This document shows, piece after piece, positions 1 to 5,131 of a DNA stretch of 5,325 nucleotides. The first letter of the stretch is position 1. Every line of letters begins with the position of its first letter. Source of the DNA: Hyphomonadaceae bacterium (GTDB lineage Bacteria; Pseudomonadota; Alphaproteobacteria; Caulobacterales; Hyphomonadaceae); the NCBI GenBank assembly GCA_030696545.1, contig JAUYSA010000405.1, positions 1-5,325 on the forward strand. Direction: 5' to 3'. Made by a program: the position numbers and the translations under genes. Under the pieces are notes generated by a model. The model saw only the letters and a program-made list of their open reading frames with translations, did no database searches and was not told the DNA's origin.

Positions 1-18
1 CCGTCGACCCACGAGGGC
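1..18. repeat. Remnant right arm of a short dispersed palindrome
   Basis: These bases (CGTCGA, then CGAGGGC) resemble the right arm of the complete palindrome at 566-616 (CGTCGAAGGACGAGGGC). As in that copy, TGCTCACCACC follows immediately (20-30 here, 618-628 there). The left arm would lie outside the window, so whether this copy is truncated or merely cut by the window edge cannot be told. Confidence 0.5.
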
Positions 19-40
19 TTGCTCACCACCGCGCGCGTCT

Positions 41-187
41 CCCCTCCATCCCCCGGCGTCTCGCGTGCTCCGCACGCGCTCCAGCTCCCCATGCTCCGCA
101 TGGGGAGGCAAACCACCGGCGCCTTGCCTCCCTCAGTGCGAAGCACTGGGGGAGGTGGATCGGCGCAAAGCGCCGAGACGGAGGGGG
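41..187. repeat. Composite hairpin-rich inverted repeat, copy A
   Basis: Two half-elements face each other around a short spacer (about 112-123). The right half (124-187) runs TTGCCTCC, hairpin, GGGGGAGGTGGATCG, hairpin, CGAGACGGAGGGGG. The left half (41-111) is a degenerate inverted copy. Visible stems are 62-68/72-78 (7 bp), 85-94/98-107 (10 bp, loop TCC), 128-139/143-154 (12 bp with one T-G pair, loop GAA) and 161-166/170-175 (6 bp, loop AAA). The arms match those of the second copy at 647-799, while the hairpin stems differ in sequence yet still pair. No transposase is present, so this looks like a non-autonomous intergenic repeat of REP or MITE type; its function is unknown. Confidence 0.8.
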
Positions 188-565
188 CTCACGCGCACCG
201 GCTGATACGAGAATGGGGGATAGACCGACATCGAATTCGTAGGACGGCGAAAATTCTTCGACCCTGAATTCAATCAACTAGCCCGAAAAAATGAGGGATA
301 GCGCCCTCCAGATTCAACCAGGCCTTGGGCGAGGGTTATTCTCCAACCCATGACACGGCACAAACACGCGCAAACTGGGCTGGTAATCCCGCCGCTTCCT
401 CAGCTTTTGCTGACAGCGGTGCTGCGCGCATTTGCGATGCTCGTGTCAAACGTCGTCTCAACATTCCAGATGACCGTCCGCCGTCTCCCCGTGATTGGCA
501 CACGGATGATGCCGGACGCTCTGCCCCGACTGAAGAACGACACCCATCACAGGGAAACCCAAGCA
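188..565. other. Inter-repeat region without a confident gene
   Basis: This stretch separates the two composite repeats. Its left part (about 188-330) has stops in all frames apart from repeat-derived reading frames, and 241-300 is only about 43% GC by hand count, well below the neighbouring genes. No tRNA, terminator with a T-tract, or clear promoter was seen. The only candidate coding region is the weak ORF starting at 350. Confidence 0.6.
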
Positions 566-664
566 GCCCTCATCCTGAGCAGCACGCGTAGCGTGCGCCC
601 GTCGAAGGACGAGGGCGTGCTCACCACCGTGAGCCACACCTCACTACCCCCTCCGTCTCGCTGA
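350..664 (+). CDS. Possible small hydrophobic protein (weak), C-terminus running into repeats
   Basis: I do not recognise this 104-residue ORF. In its favour, over the 72 codons before the repeat at 566 the GC content by codon position, counted by hand, is about 65%, 43% and 68%. That is the order expected for real coding in a GC-rich genome. Residues 11-39 are hydrophobic (LVIPPLPQLLL, then AVLRAFAMLV) but contain an Arg, so a membrane segment is only possible. Against it, the nearest purine-rich stretch, GAGGG at 331-335, is 14 bases from the ATG, too far for a normal ribosome binding site, and no conserved domain is apparent. Residues 73-104 are translated from the palindrome at 566-616 and the start of the repeat at 647. 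It may be a short gene whose end was replaced by repeat DNA, or chance. Confidence 0.2.
   Translation: MTRHKHAQTGLVIPPLPQLLLTAVLRAFAMLVSNVVSTFQMTVRRLPVIGTRMMPDALPRLKNDTHHRETQAALILSSTRSVRPSKDEGVLTTVSHTSLPPPSR
566..616. repeat. Short dispersed palindrome (CATCCTGAG ... AAGGACGAGG type)
   Basis: The outer arms GCCCTCATCCT (566-576) and AGGACGAGGGC (606-616) pair over 11 positions with one mismatch. An inner hairpin has stem GCACGC (582-587), loop GTA and stem GCGTGC (591-596). This resembles a very common alphaproteobacterial intergenic repeat with a conserved CATCCTGAG left arm, a variable GC-rich inner hairpin and a TCGAAGGA(C/T)GAGG right arm. TGCTCACCACC and the large composite repeat follow it, the same order as at 1-187. 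Recognition is from memory of such repeats, not from a search. Confidence 0.75.
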
Positions 665-799
665 CTACGTCAGCGATCCACCTCCCCCTGCTACGCATGG
701 GGAGGCAAGACAATCGAAGCAACGAAGGGGAATTGCCTCCATCAGTCCGTAGGACTGGGGGAGGTGGATCGCCGCGTCTTCGCGGCGAGACGGAGGGGG
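647..799. repeat. Composite hairpin-rich inverted repeat, copy B
   Basis: The left half (647-708) reads CCCCCTCCGTCTCG, hairpin, CGATCCACCTCCCCC, hairpin, GGAGGCAA. The right half (733-799) is its reverse complement in the conserved arms, with a 24-base spacer between. Inner stems are GCTGAC/GTCAGC (660-665/669-674), a G-C-rich stem at 681-691/695-705 with one mismatch, CAGTCC/GGACTG (743-748/752-757) and GCCGCG/CGCGGC (771-776/781-786). The four tip stems have different sequences but all pair, and the tips are short (TAC, TAC, GTA, TCTT). This is the better-preserved of the two copies. It could extrude as a cruciform in DNA or fold as a branched RNA. Confidence 0.85.
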
Positions 800-888
800 C
801 ACACAAGCGCCGCCCTCTTTAGCGCCCCGATCCAGCGCACCTAAACCCCACCCCAACTCGCCACCAGCGAGATCGCACCCGCACGCCC

Positions 889-921
889 AAAACACAAAAG
901 GCGCACCGATGAAGGTGCGCC
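889..921 (-). terminator. Rho-independent terminator of the pcm-tolC-popZ block
   Basis: Read on the minus strand, an 8-bp perfect stem (GGCGCACC, 921-914, with GGTGCGCC, 907-900) encloses a 6-base loop and is followed by TTTTGTGTTTT (899-889). It begins 77 bases beyond the popZ stop. Outer AAACAC/GTGTTT pairing extends the hairpin. Read on the plus strand the tail is less T-rich, and no plus-strand gene ends here. Confidence 0.85.
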
Positions 922-997
922 CTGTGTTTGTAATTTCTTTGGGTCAGTCCGAAATGCGTTTGATGTCGCGCCAGCCCGCGACCGGGTTCCGCGTTCG

Positions 998-1588
998 CTA
1001 GCGAGCGAGACGGCGGATGCGATCGATCTCCTTCGCGACTTCTGCCTCAACGAGTTGCGGAAGGTTGGCGTCGAGCCACTCCTTCAGCATCGGCTTCAGC
1101 AGCTCGCGGACAACATCGTCCAGCGTGCCGGTGGATGAAACAAGCATCGACCCCATCAGCCTGCCCAGCGCGCCGGCGGCATGCTGCGCAACGGGGGCGC
1201 TCGTCAGTGTTTCGGTCGGAGCGGCCGGTTCAGCCGGCGGCGTCCATTCAAATTTCGGAGCCGGCGGCGCAGCTTTCGCAATCGGCGCTGGCGGCGGCGG
1301 GGCGGGTTCATCATCCTCGACGATCATCAGGTCTTCGTCGATCGAACGGGCGGGCGGCGAGAATTCCATCGGTTCTTCGAACACCGGCTCGGGGGCTTTC
1401 GCCACAACAGGCTCAGGCTTCGGAGCGGGCGGCGGGGCCTTCACTTCGGCCACGGGCGGAGGCGGCGGCTGCAGGTCGAGCACGTCGCCGCCAGCTTCAG
1501 CCGGCTTGTCTTCTTCCGAGATGATACGGCGAATGGAGGCGAGAATCTCCTCCATCGTCGGCTCGCGTTGAGCTTGTTCCGCAGACAT
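998..1588 (-). CDS. popZ: Polar organizing protein PopZ (DUF2497 family)
   Basis: PopZ self-assembles into a cytoplasmic network at the cell pole that anchors the chromosome origin through ParB and recruits cell-cycle proteins. This 196-residue protein has the family layout. An N-terminal client-binding helix lies at about 10-26 (EPTMEEILASIRRIISE). A disordered linker rich in Pro, Ala and acidic residues spans about 28-135, with a run of five prolines at 41-45 and an acidic patch SIDEDLMIVEDDE at 82-94. A conserved C-terminal oligomerisation region covers about 138-196, with KPMLKEWLDANLP at 165-177. Caulobacter crescentus PopZ is 177 residues, so the linker here is slightly longer. AGGA lies 5 bases before the ATG. 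It is the last gene before the terminator at 889-921. The 118-base gap to tolC contains one GANTC (CcrM methylation) site at 1627-1631 and a GTTAAC at 1679-1684, but I see no clear promoter. Confidence 0.93.
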   Translation of the reverse strand: MSAEQAQREPTMEEILASIRRIISEEDKPAEAGGDVLDLQPPPPPVAEVKAPPPAPKPEPVVAKAPEPVFEEPMEFSPPARSIDEDLMIVEDDEPAPPPPAPIAKAAPPAPKFEWTPPAEPAAPTETLTSAPVAQHAAGALGRLMGSMLVSSTGTLDDVVRELLKPMLKEWLDANLPQLVEAEVAKEIDRIRRLAR

Positions 1589-1706
1589 TGCCGTCCTCGT
1601 TCAATCGGGTTGCGCGGAAAAAATGCGATTCTCCGCAGCCCACGATTAAGGAATAGACAGCCCTATGGTGTGAAATTCGTTAACAGCGCTTGCGGCCTGC
1701 CAACCG

Positions 1707-3008
1707 CTATTTTGCAATGGATTCCGGCCGCAGACGCCCCATCGACGCCAGAAGTTCGTGAATCGCGATGTAGGCTTGGCGCTCGGCATCGACCTTACCC
1801 AGCCGCGCTTCCAGAAGTTCGCGCTCCTGGTCCAGCACGTCGAGCGTGATGCGCGTGCCAACGGCCAGCTCCTGCATCGCGCCTTCCAGCGCAACCTCGG
1901 CCGCCGAAACCCGGCTCGCTGAAGCCGTGATGGCCTCCCGCGCCGCGATCACTTCGTGCCACGAGGTCGTCGTCTTCTGAGTCACGTCGCGCTCGACAGC
2001 CATGCGCTGATAACGCGCCCGGTCTGCTTCGAGCTGCGCGCCGCGTGTCTTCGATTCCAGCAGTCCCCCGCTGAACAGCGGCCAGCGGAACTCGGCTGAT
2101 ACACCGACATTGCTGTCGCGGAAGCTCTGGTCATAGCGCGTGTCGACCATGCCCGCCGTACCAACAAGATCGAACTTCGGAGACAACCCGCCGCGCGCGA
2201 TATCCACCCCGCGCTCGCCCTGCTTCTCCTGCGCGCGTGCAGCCAGAAGCACCGGATTACCAACGCGGGCAACCTCGATCGCCTCCTCCAGCGTGCCCGG
2301 AAGCTGCGGCGCAGGCGGCGGCTCGGCCAGCTGCACCGGCGCACGGCCGACAATCTGCTCGTAGATGGCGCGCGCACGCGCAAGCCCAGCCTTCGAGCGC
2401 GCCAGCTCCGCTTCCGAAGCAGCAGCCTGCGCCTGCGCCTGCGAAACGTCGGTGCGCGTGACTTCGCCCACATCAAAACGATCCGTCGCCGCCCGCACCT
2501 GCTCGCGCAGCGAGGCAACGTTGGTCTCGCGAATTTCCAGCTCGCGCTCAGCGCGGCGCACATCGACGAAGGCCGTCACAACCGAGAGCACAGTCTCCTG
2601 CTCGGCGTTCAGCAGCCGCGCCTGTGATTCATCCACGCCCGCGCGCGCCTGATCGCGCTGCGCCGTCAGCGAGCCGCCGGACCACAGCGACTGGCGCGCC
2701 TCAAGCCCCACCTGCCCGCGCTGGCTCACGCCATCATCGGGGAACGAGCCAGAGGCCGTCGTCACCTGGCGCCCAATGGTCGAATTGGTCGTGCCGTAGC
2801 TGCCGGTGAAATTGAGCTGCGGCCCCATCTGGGCCTTGGCCTGGTTAAGCACCTCGTCGGCGACGCCGCGGGTCTTCCGCTCCGCCATCAGCGTGGGGTT
2901 GTTCGCGATAGCCGAGTCGACCGCGTCTCCCAGCGTGTCACGGCTGGCCTGCGCCATCGCCGGCGTCGAGACCGACGCCATCAGCACCAGGGCTGCGAAA
3001 ATCCTCAT
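1707..3008 (-). CDS. tolC: TolC-family outer-membrane efflux/secretion channel
   Basis: TolC-type proteins trimerise into an outer-membrane beta-barrel with a long periplasmic alpha-helical tunnel. They act as the exit duct for RND or ABC efflux pumps and type I secretion. The 433-residue product starts with a signal peptide (MRIFAALVLMASVSTPAMA, likely cut after Ala19). Two homologous OEP repeats follow. The first begins near DAVDSAIANNPTL (28-40), with the strand segment GPQLNFTGSYG and helices containing RFDVGEVTRTDVSQA (177-191). The second begins near EEAIEVARVGNPVLLAA (241-257) and ends with GTRITLDVLDQERELLEARL (384-403). It is somewhat shorter than E. coli TolC (493 with signal). The start at 3008 is favoured over an in-frame upstream ATG at 3080 because AAGGAG sits 6 bases before it and the signal peptide then begins at residue 1. 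Neighbouring pcm and popZ match the usual alphaproteobacterial order. The substrate cannot be told from sequence. Confidence 0.93.
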   Translation of the reverse strand: MRIFAALVLMASVSTPAMAQASRDTLGDAVDSAIANNPTLMAERKTRGVADEVLNQAKAQMGPQLNFTGSYGTTNSTIGRQVTTASGSFPDDGVSQRGQVGLEARQSLWSGGSLTAQRDQARAGVDESQARLLNAEQETVLSVVTAFVDVRRAERELEIRETNVASLREQVRAATDRFDVGEVTRTDVSQAQAQAAASEAELARSKAGLARARAIYEQIVGRAPVQLAEPPPAPQLPGTLEEAIEVARVGNPVLLAARAQEKQGERGVDIARGGLSPKFDLVGTAGMVDTRYDQSFRDSNVGVSAEFRWPLFSGGLLESKTRGAQLEADRARYQRMAVERDVTQKTTTSWHEVIAAREAITASASRVSAAEVALEGAMQELAVGTRITLDVLDQERELLEARLGKVDAERQAYIAIHELLASMGRLRPESIAK

Positions 3009-3129
3009 GGCCGACTCCTTAGGGTTGCCGGGGCCCATGCAGGGTCCTGGCCAACAGCACAGTCTCGCCCCACCGGCCATTGACCAAGCGGCAGCGCGCG
3101 GAGGCTGACCTCCAAGACCCTAATTCACC

Positions 3130-3765
3130 CTAAAGAAGAAATTCAGCCGCTTTTTCAAAGCCGGGCAGCATGGGGATCGCCGTATCGAACGGGGTCCTGT
3201 ACGCCGCCTTGCCGCCGGACCGTGTATAAAGCCTGGCGCGCCGCACCCCGCCCTCGGCCACCACGACCGCCAACCGGCCGCCTTCGGCCAGTTGATCCAG
3301 CCAAGCCTGCGGCACTTCTTCGACCGCGCCGTTAACGAAGATCACGTCGAACGGCCCCTTGGCCGCGACACCCGCCTTCAGCGAACCGGCCACAACGTCC
3401 ACGCCCGGCACATTCTGGCGGATCACCGCCGCCGCCGCTTCATCCTGTTCCAGCGCGACAACGCTGCCTGCCAGCTTGGCGATAACGGCCGCAGAATACC
3501 CCGTGCCCGCAGCGATATCGAGCGCGCGGTCGGTTTCGCGGATCGCCAGGCTGTTCAGCAGTTTCGAGAAATCCCGCGCCGCCGCCAGCCAGCGGCCCGG
3601 CCCGGTCTCGACCATGACGTCGGCATAGGCGGAGGCCCGCTTGGCCGGCGCAACGAACGTCTCCCGCGCCACCCCGGCCATCGCCGAGATCAGCCTGCGG
3701 TCGGTGACGTCGTTGGGACGCACCTGACTGTCGATCATTGCGGTGCGAGCGGCTTCCAGATCCAC
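3130..3765 (-). CDS. pcm: Protein-L-isoaspartate O-methyltransferase family protein
   Basis: PCMT enzymes are cytoplasmic SAM-dependent methyltransferases that methylate isoaspartyl residues to start repair of aged proteins. Here the SAM-binding motif I is ALDIAAGTGY (81-90), the acidic residue after strand 2 lies in VALEQD (103-108), and the family segment PFDVIFVNGAVEEVP (138-152) is followed by LDQLAEGGRLAVVV. The N-terminus AARTAMIDSQVRPNDVTD is typical of the alphaproteobacterial version. I chose the GTG at 3765 because AGGGG lies 6 bases upstream and homologues of this type begin about nine residues before MIDSQVR; the ATG at 3738 is the alternative. An open frame extends to 3963 but crosses the tRNA-Cys gene and is not credible. 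The Ser-containing substrate loop of classical PCMT (as in TSAP or ISQP) is not obvious: the region reads GRWLAAARDF (57-66). True isoaspartate activity is therefore uncertain. The gene is 211 codons, close to the normal family length. Confidence 0.88.
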   Translation of the reverse strand: MDLEAARTAMIDSQVRPNDVTDRRLISAMAGVARETFVAPAKRASAYADVMVETGPGRWLAAARDFSKLLNSLAIRETDRALDIAAGTGYSAAVIAKLAGSVVALEQDEAAAAVIRQNVPGVDVVAGSLKAGVAAKGPFDVIFVNGAVEEVPQAWLDQLAEGGRLAVVVAEGGVRRARLYTRSGGKAAYRTPFDTAIPMLPGFEKAAEFLL

Positions 3766-3771
3766 GAATAG

Positions 3772-3776
3772 CCCCT
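3772..3776 (-). promoter_or_regulatory. Ribosome binding site supporting the pcm GTG start
   Basis: On the minus strand AGGGG precedes the GTG at 3765-3763 by 6 bases (CTATTC). The alternative ATG at 3738 has only a weak GGAAG much further upstream, so this site favours the GTG. An imperfect hairpin (3785-3792 with 3799-3807) lies just upstream in the leader; its role is unknown. Confidence 0.55.
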
Positions 3777-3883
3777 GTTTTCTTGCACAGACTCGGGGGT
3801 CTTGTGCGTCCGGGGCTCTTAGCATACGCACCAACGCGCGCAACGCGCCCGACCGTCGCTCCGCCAGCGATGGAACCGGATGA

Positions 3884-3957
3884 GGCCTCGTGGCGGAGTG
3901 GTGACGTAGAGGACTGCAAATCCTCGCACCCCGGTTCGATTCCGGGCGAGGCCTCCA
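3884..3957 (+). tRNA. tRNA-Cys (anticodon GCA)
   Basis: A complete cloverleaf of 74 bases with an encoded CCA. The acceptor arm GGCCTCG (3884-3890) pairs with CGAGGCC (3947-3953), followed by discriminator T and CCA. The anticodon arm GAGGA/TCCTC encloses CTGCAAA with GCA at 3916-3918. The T arm CCCGG-TTCGATT-CCGGG is canonical. The U discriminator and GCA anticodon are identity features of tRNA-Cys. It is divergent from pcm, with 118 bases between, and its 3' end lies 15 bases from the stop of the convergent gene at 3973. I see no clear promoter upstream. Confidence 0.97.
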
Positions 3958-3972
3958 ATACATTTCAAGGCA

Positions 3973-4809
3973 CTAGCGCTCGAAGCAGAGCCATACTTTG
4001 AAAAGCACGTCCTTAGAGCCGCGAACAATTAGCTGGCGGAAATAGGCACGCCATTTATCCCTCGCACTCGCCGAGCCTCCTACGTCTTCAAGAATACGGT
4101 CCGCGAGCTCGAACGAGGCTTCGTGCGCAGGCCGGGCAAGTTTCTCTCTCTCGGTGAGGTAGGCGTGGTAGCCGCTGACGTAGCTGACCAGCGACGTGGT
4201 GTTTGAGTCGTCGCGCGGCGACGCGGTATTTCTGATGCCTAACATTCTGTTCTCCACGCTCGACTTGAACGTGTTCCACCCGGCTATCGAGAACTTATGC
4301 CGGTGGCCCAGCTTCGCGTTGTAGCAGGCGAGGTACACGATAGCCTCGGCGTAAAGTTCGGTCGGCCAATCGTCATCTAGATGAAGTTCGTTCTCGATAA
4401 TGAAGGCAATGCATTCACCCGCCATCTCATCGAGGACGGCGTGGTAATCAGTGTCTTTCTCCAGATCGACTTCGGGTGCAGGCGGTGAAACTGCTTTAAT
4501 GGGAGGGCTCTTCGACGGCTTCCGCAGAAACTCTTCGAGCTCCACGAAGTCTTTGAATGGCTGCGCGACAGGCGGGTGGACGAGGATGACGTTCCCGTTT
4601 GCGAATGAGATGACAGCTTGCATCCCGCCCTTAGAAACCCGCAGATTTTGGTAGCCTTTCTCATCCTTTGAAGTGCCGGCAGCATACCAGCCCATGCTCG
4701 ATCCCTGCTTGCCGAGCTTATGGGAGGGGTGATTTTGAACGGGCAAAACCCAGCGGACGACAAACAGCAAAAACACGACTGCGATCAGCAGCCACCAGTA
4801 CCATTCCAT
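3973..4809 (-). CDS. Uncharacterised single-pass membrane protein
   Basis: I do not recognise the family. The 278-residue product begins with a strongly hydrophobic, Trp-rich segment (WYWWLLIAVVFLLFVVRWVL, 3-22). Basic residues follow it, which by the positive-inside rule suggests the rest is cytoplasmic. Residues about 35-98 look like a small beta-rich domain (for example MQAVISFANGNVILVHPP, 63-80). A Pro/Lys/Ser linker spans about 97-115, and a mostly helical C-terminal part covers about 118-278. No catalytic motif is evident. The start is well supported, with GGGAGGGG 6 bases before the ATG. Three 60-base lines counted by hand gave 50-55% GC, against 63-72% for two lines of tolC, so base composition differs from the core genes. 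It lies alone between tRNA-Cys and the gene-poor tract before tRNA-Asn, converging on tRNA-Cys. Recent acquisition beside a tRNA is possible, but no integrase or tRNA-end duplication is visible. That it is a real gene is likely; its function is unknown. Confidence 0.85.
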   Translation of the reverse strand: MEWYWWLLIAVVFLLFVVRWVLPVQNHPSHKLGKQGSSMGWYAAGTSKDEKGYQNLRVSKGGMQAVISFANGNVILVHPPVAQPFKDFVELEEFLRKPSKSPPIKAVSPPAPEVDLEKDTDYHAVLDEMAGECIAFIIENELHLDDDWPTELYAEAIVYLACYNAKLGHRHKFSIAGWNTFKSSVENRMLGIRNTASPRDDSNTTSLVSYVSGYHAYLTEREKLARPAHEASFELADRILEDVGGSASARDKWRAYFRQLIVRGSKDVLFKVWLCFER

Positions 4810-4862
4810 CTCGTGCCCCTCCCTGTTCCGGGATGTTAGGCCTTAGAAAGCGAGTTCAAAAG

Positions 4863-4903
4863 GCGTTCGGCCAGAAAAGCCAGACACGTCCTCTGGCGAA
4901 CGC
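4863..4903. repeat. Hairpin-forming inverted repeat upstream of the membrane-protein gene
   Basis: GCGTTCG(G)CCAGA (4863-4875) pairs with TCTGGCGAACGC (4892-4903) over 12 bp with one bulged G, enclosing a 16-base loop. The loop repeats GCCAGA (4879-4884), so an alternative pairing with TCTGGC exists. It lies about 55-95 bases upstream of the ATG at 4809. It has no T-tract, so a terminator is unlikely; a protein site or leader structure is possible. Confidence 0.5.
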
Positions 4904-4953
4904 GTGGGAGCATACACGCCGCTGATTGCCTCGAAGCTTTCGCGGAAGGCGAC

Positions 4954-5003
4954 CGATTTTCGTTCGGCCTATCCTTCGTTCACAGGGTGAACCGGGAAAA
5001 TCG
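4954..5003. repeat. Nested inverted repeats in the gene-poor tract
   Basis: The outer arms CGATTTTC (4954-4961) and GAAAATCG (4996-5003) are a perfect 8-bp match around 34 bases. Nested near their right side is a perfect 6-bp hairpin, GTTCAC (4978-4983) with GTGAAC (4987-4992) and loop AGG. It may be a regulator-binding site or a folded leader; nothing in it identifies a family. Confidence 0.45.
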
Positions 5004-5019
5004 AACGAACCCGAATCTA

Positions 5020-5035
5020 TTAACCTCTCATTTAC
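5020..5035 (+). promoter_or_regulatory. Near-match to a CtrA binding site
   Basis: The sequence is TTAA, seven bases, then TTTAC, one base off the CtrA consensus TTAA-N7-TTAAC known from Caulobacter. It stands out as an AT-rich patch in GC-rich DNA. CATGTT at 5046-5051 is a weak -10 candidate downstream, which would place a transcript start near the hairpin at 5057. The motif is short, so a chance match is quite possible. Confidence 0.3.
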
Positions 5036-5049
5036 CGACGCGGAGCATG

Positions 5050-5131
5050 TTGGGCCTGTCTTCCCTTGAAGACACCCCACCATCACCCAAAACGCCTTTG
5101 CGGGAGCCTCTGGCTCCCGCCCTCTTCTTTT
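5050..5131 (+). ncRNA. Candidate small RNA ending in a Rho-independent terminator
   Basis: A perfect 7-bp hairpin (TGTCTTC 5057-5063, loop CCTT, GAAGACA 5068-5074) is followed by about 25 unpaired C- and A-rich bases and then by the strong terminator hairpin at 5100-5120. Hairpin, single-stranded C-rich segment and terminator is a common small-RNA layout. No plus-strand protein gene lies upstream that would need this terminator. The 5' end is unknown; the start given is a guess from the weak promoter match. I do not recognise an Rfam family, and 6S, SRP, tmRNA and RNase P signatures are absent. Confidence 0.35.
5100..5131 (+). terminator. Rho-independent terminator
   Basis: The perfect stem GCGGGAGCC (5100-5108) pairs with GGCTCCCGC (5112-5120), 9 bp with loop TCT. 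It is followed by CCTCTTCTTTT, a T-rich tail on the plus strand. On the minus strand the base of the hairpin is followed by a poor tail, so it acts rightward. It is far from the tRNA-Asn start and should insulate it from upstream transcription. Confidence 0.7.

Noticed and set aside
23..277. Minus-strand 84-residue ORF at the left end
   Set aside because: Most of it is translation of the palindromic repeat at 41-187, and similar repeat-derived peptides can be read from the second copy at 621-895. No ribosome binding site or domain supports it.
1..800. CRISPR array or phage-type repeat array
   Set aside because: There are only two copies of the composite unit, about 600 bases apart, with no short regularly spaced repeats or spacers and no cas gene.
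621..895. Two minus-strand ORFs (621-806 and 665-895)
   Set aside because: Both read through the repeat at 647-799 and have composition dictated by its arms; no coding evidence.
1181..1849. Plus-strand ORF of 222 residues opposite popZ and the tolC end
   Set aside because: It is an Arg-rich antisense shadow created by the high third-position GC of popZ, and it crosses the popZ-tolC gap and the tolC stop. PopZ on the other strand is clearly the real gene.
3009..3080. N-terminal extension of TolC to an ATG at 3080
   Set aside because: It would put 24 non-signal residues in front of a perfect signal peptide, and the downstream ATG has AAGGAG at ideal spacing.
3940..3990. Attachment site at the 3' end of tRNA-Cys
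   Set aside because: No second copy of the tRNA-Cys 3' end and no integrase gene is found in the window, so an integration event cannot be supported.
3738..4028. Short ORFs over tRNA-Cys on both strands
   Set aside because: They consist largely of translated tRNA sequence and have no independent support.
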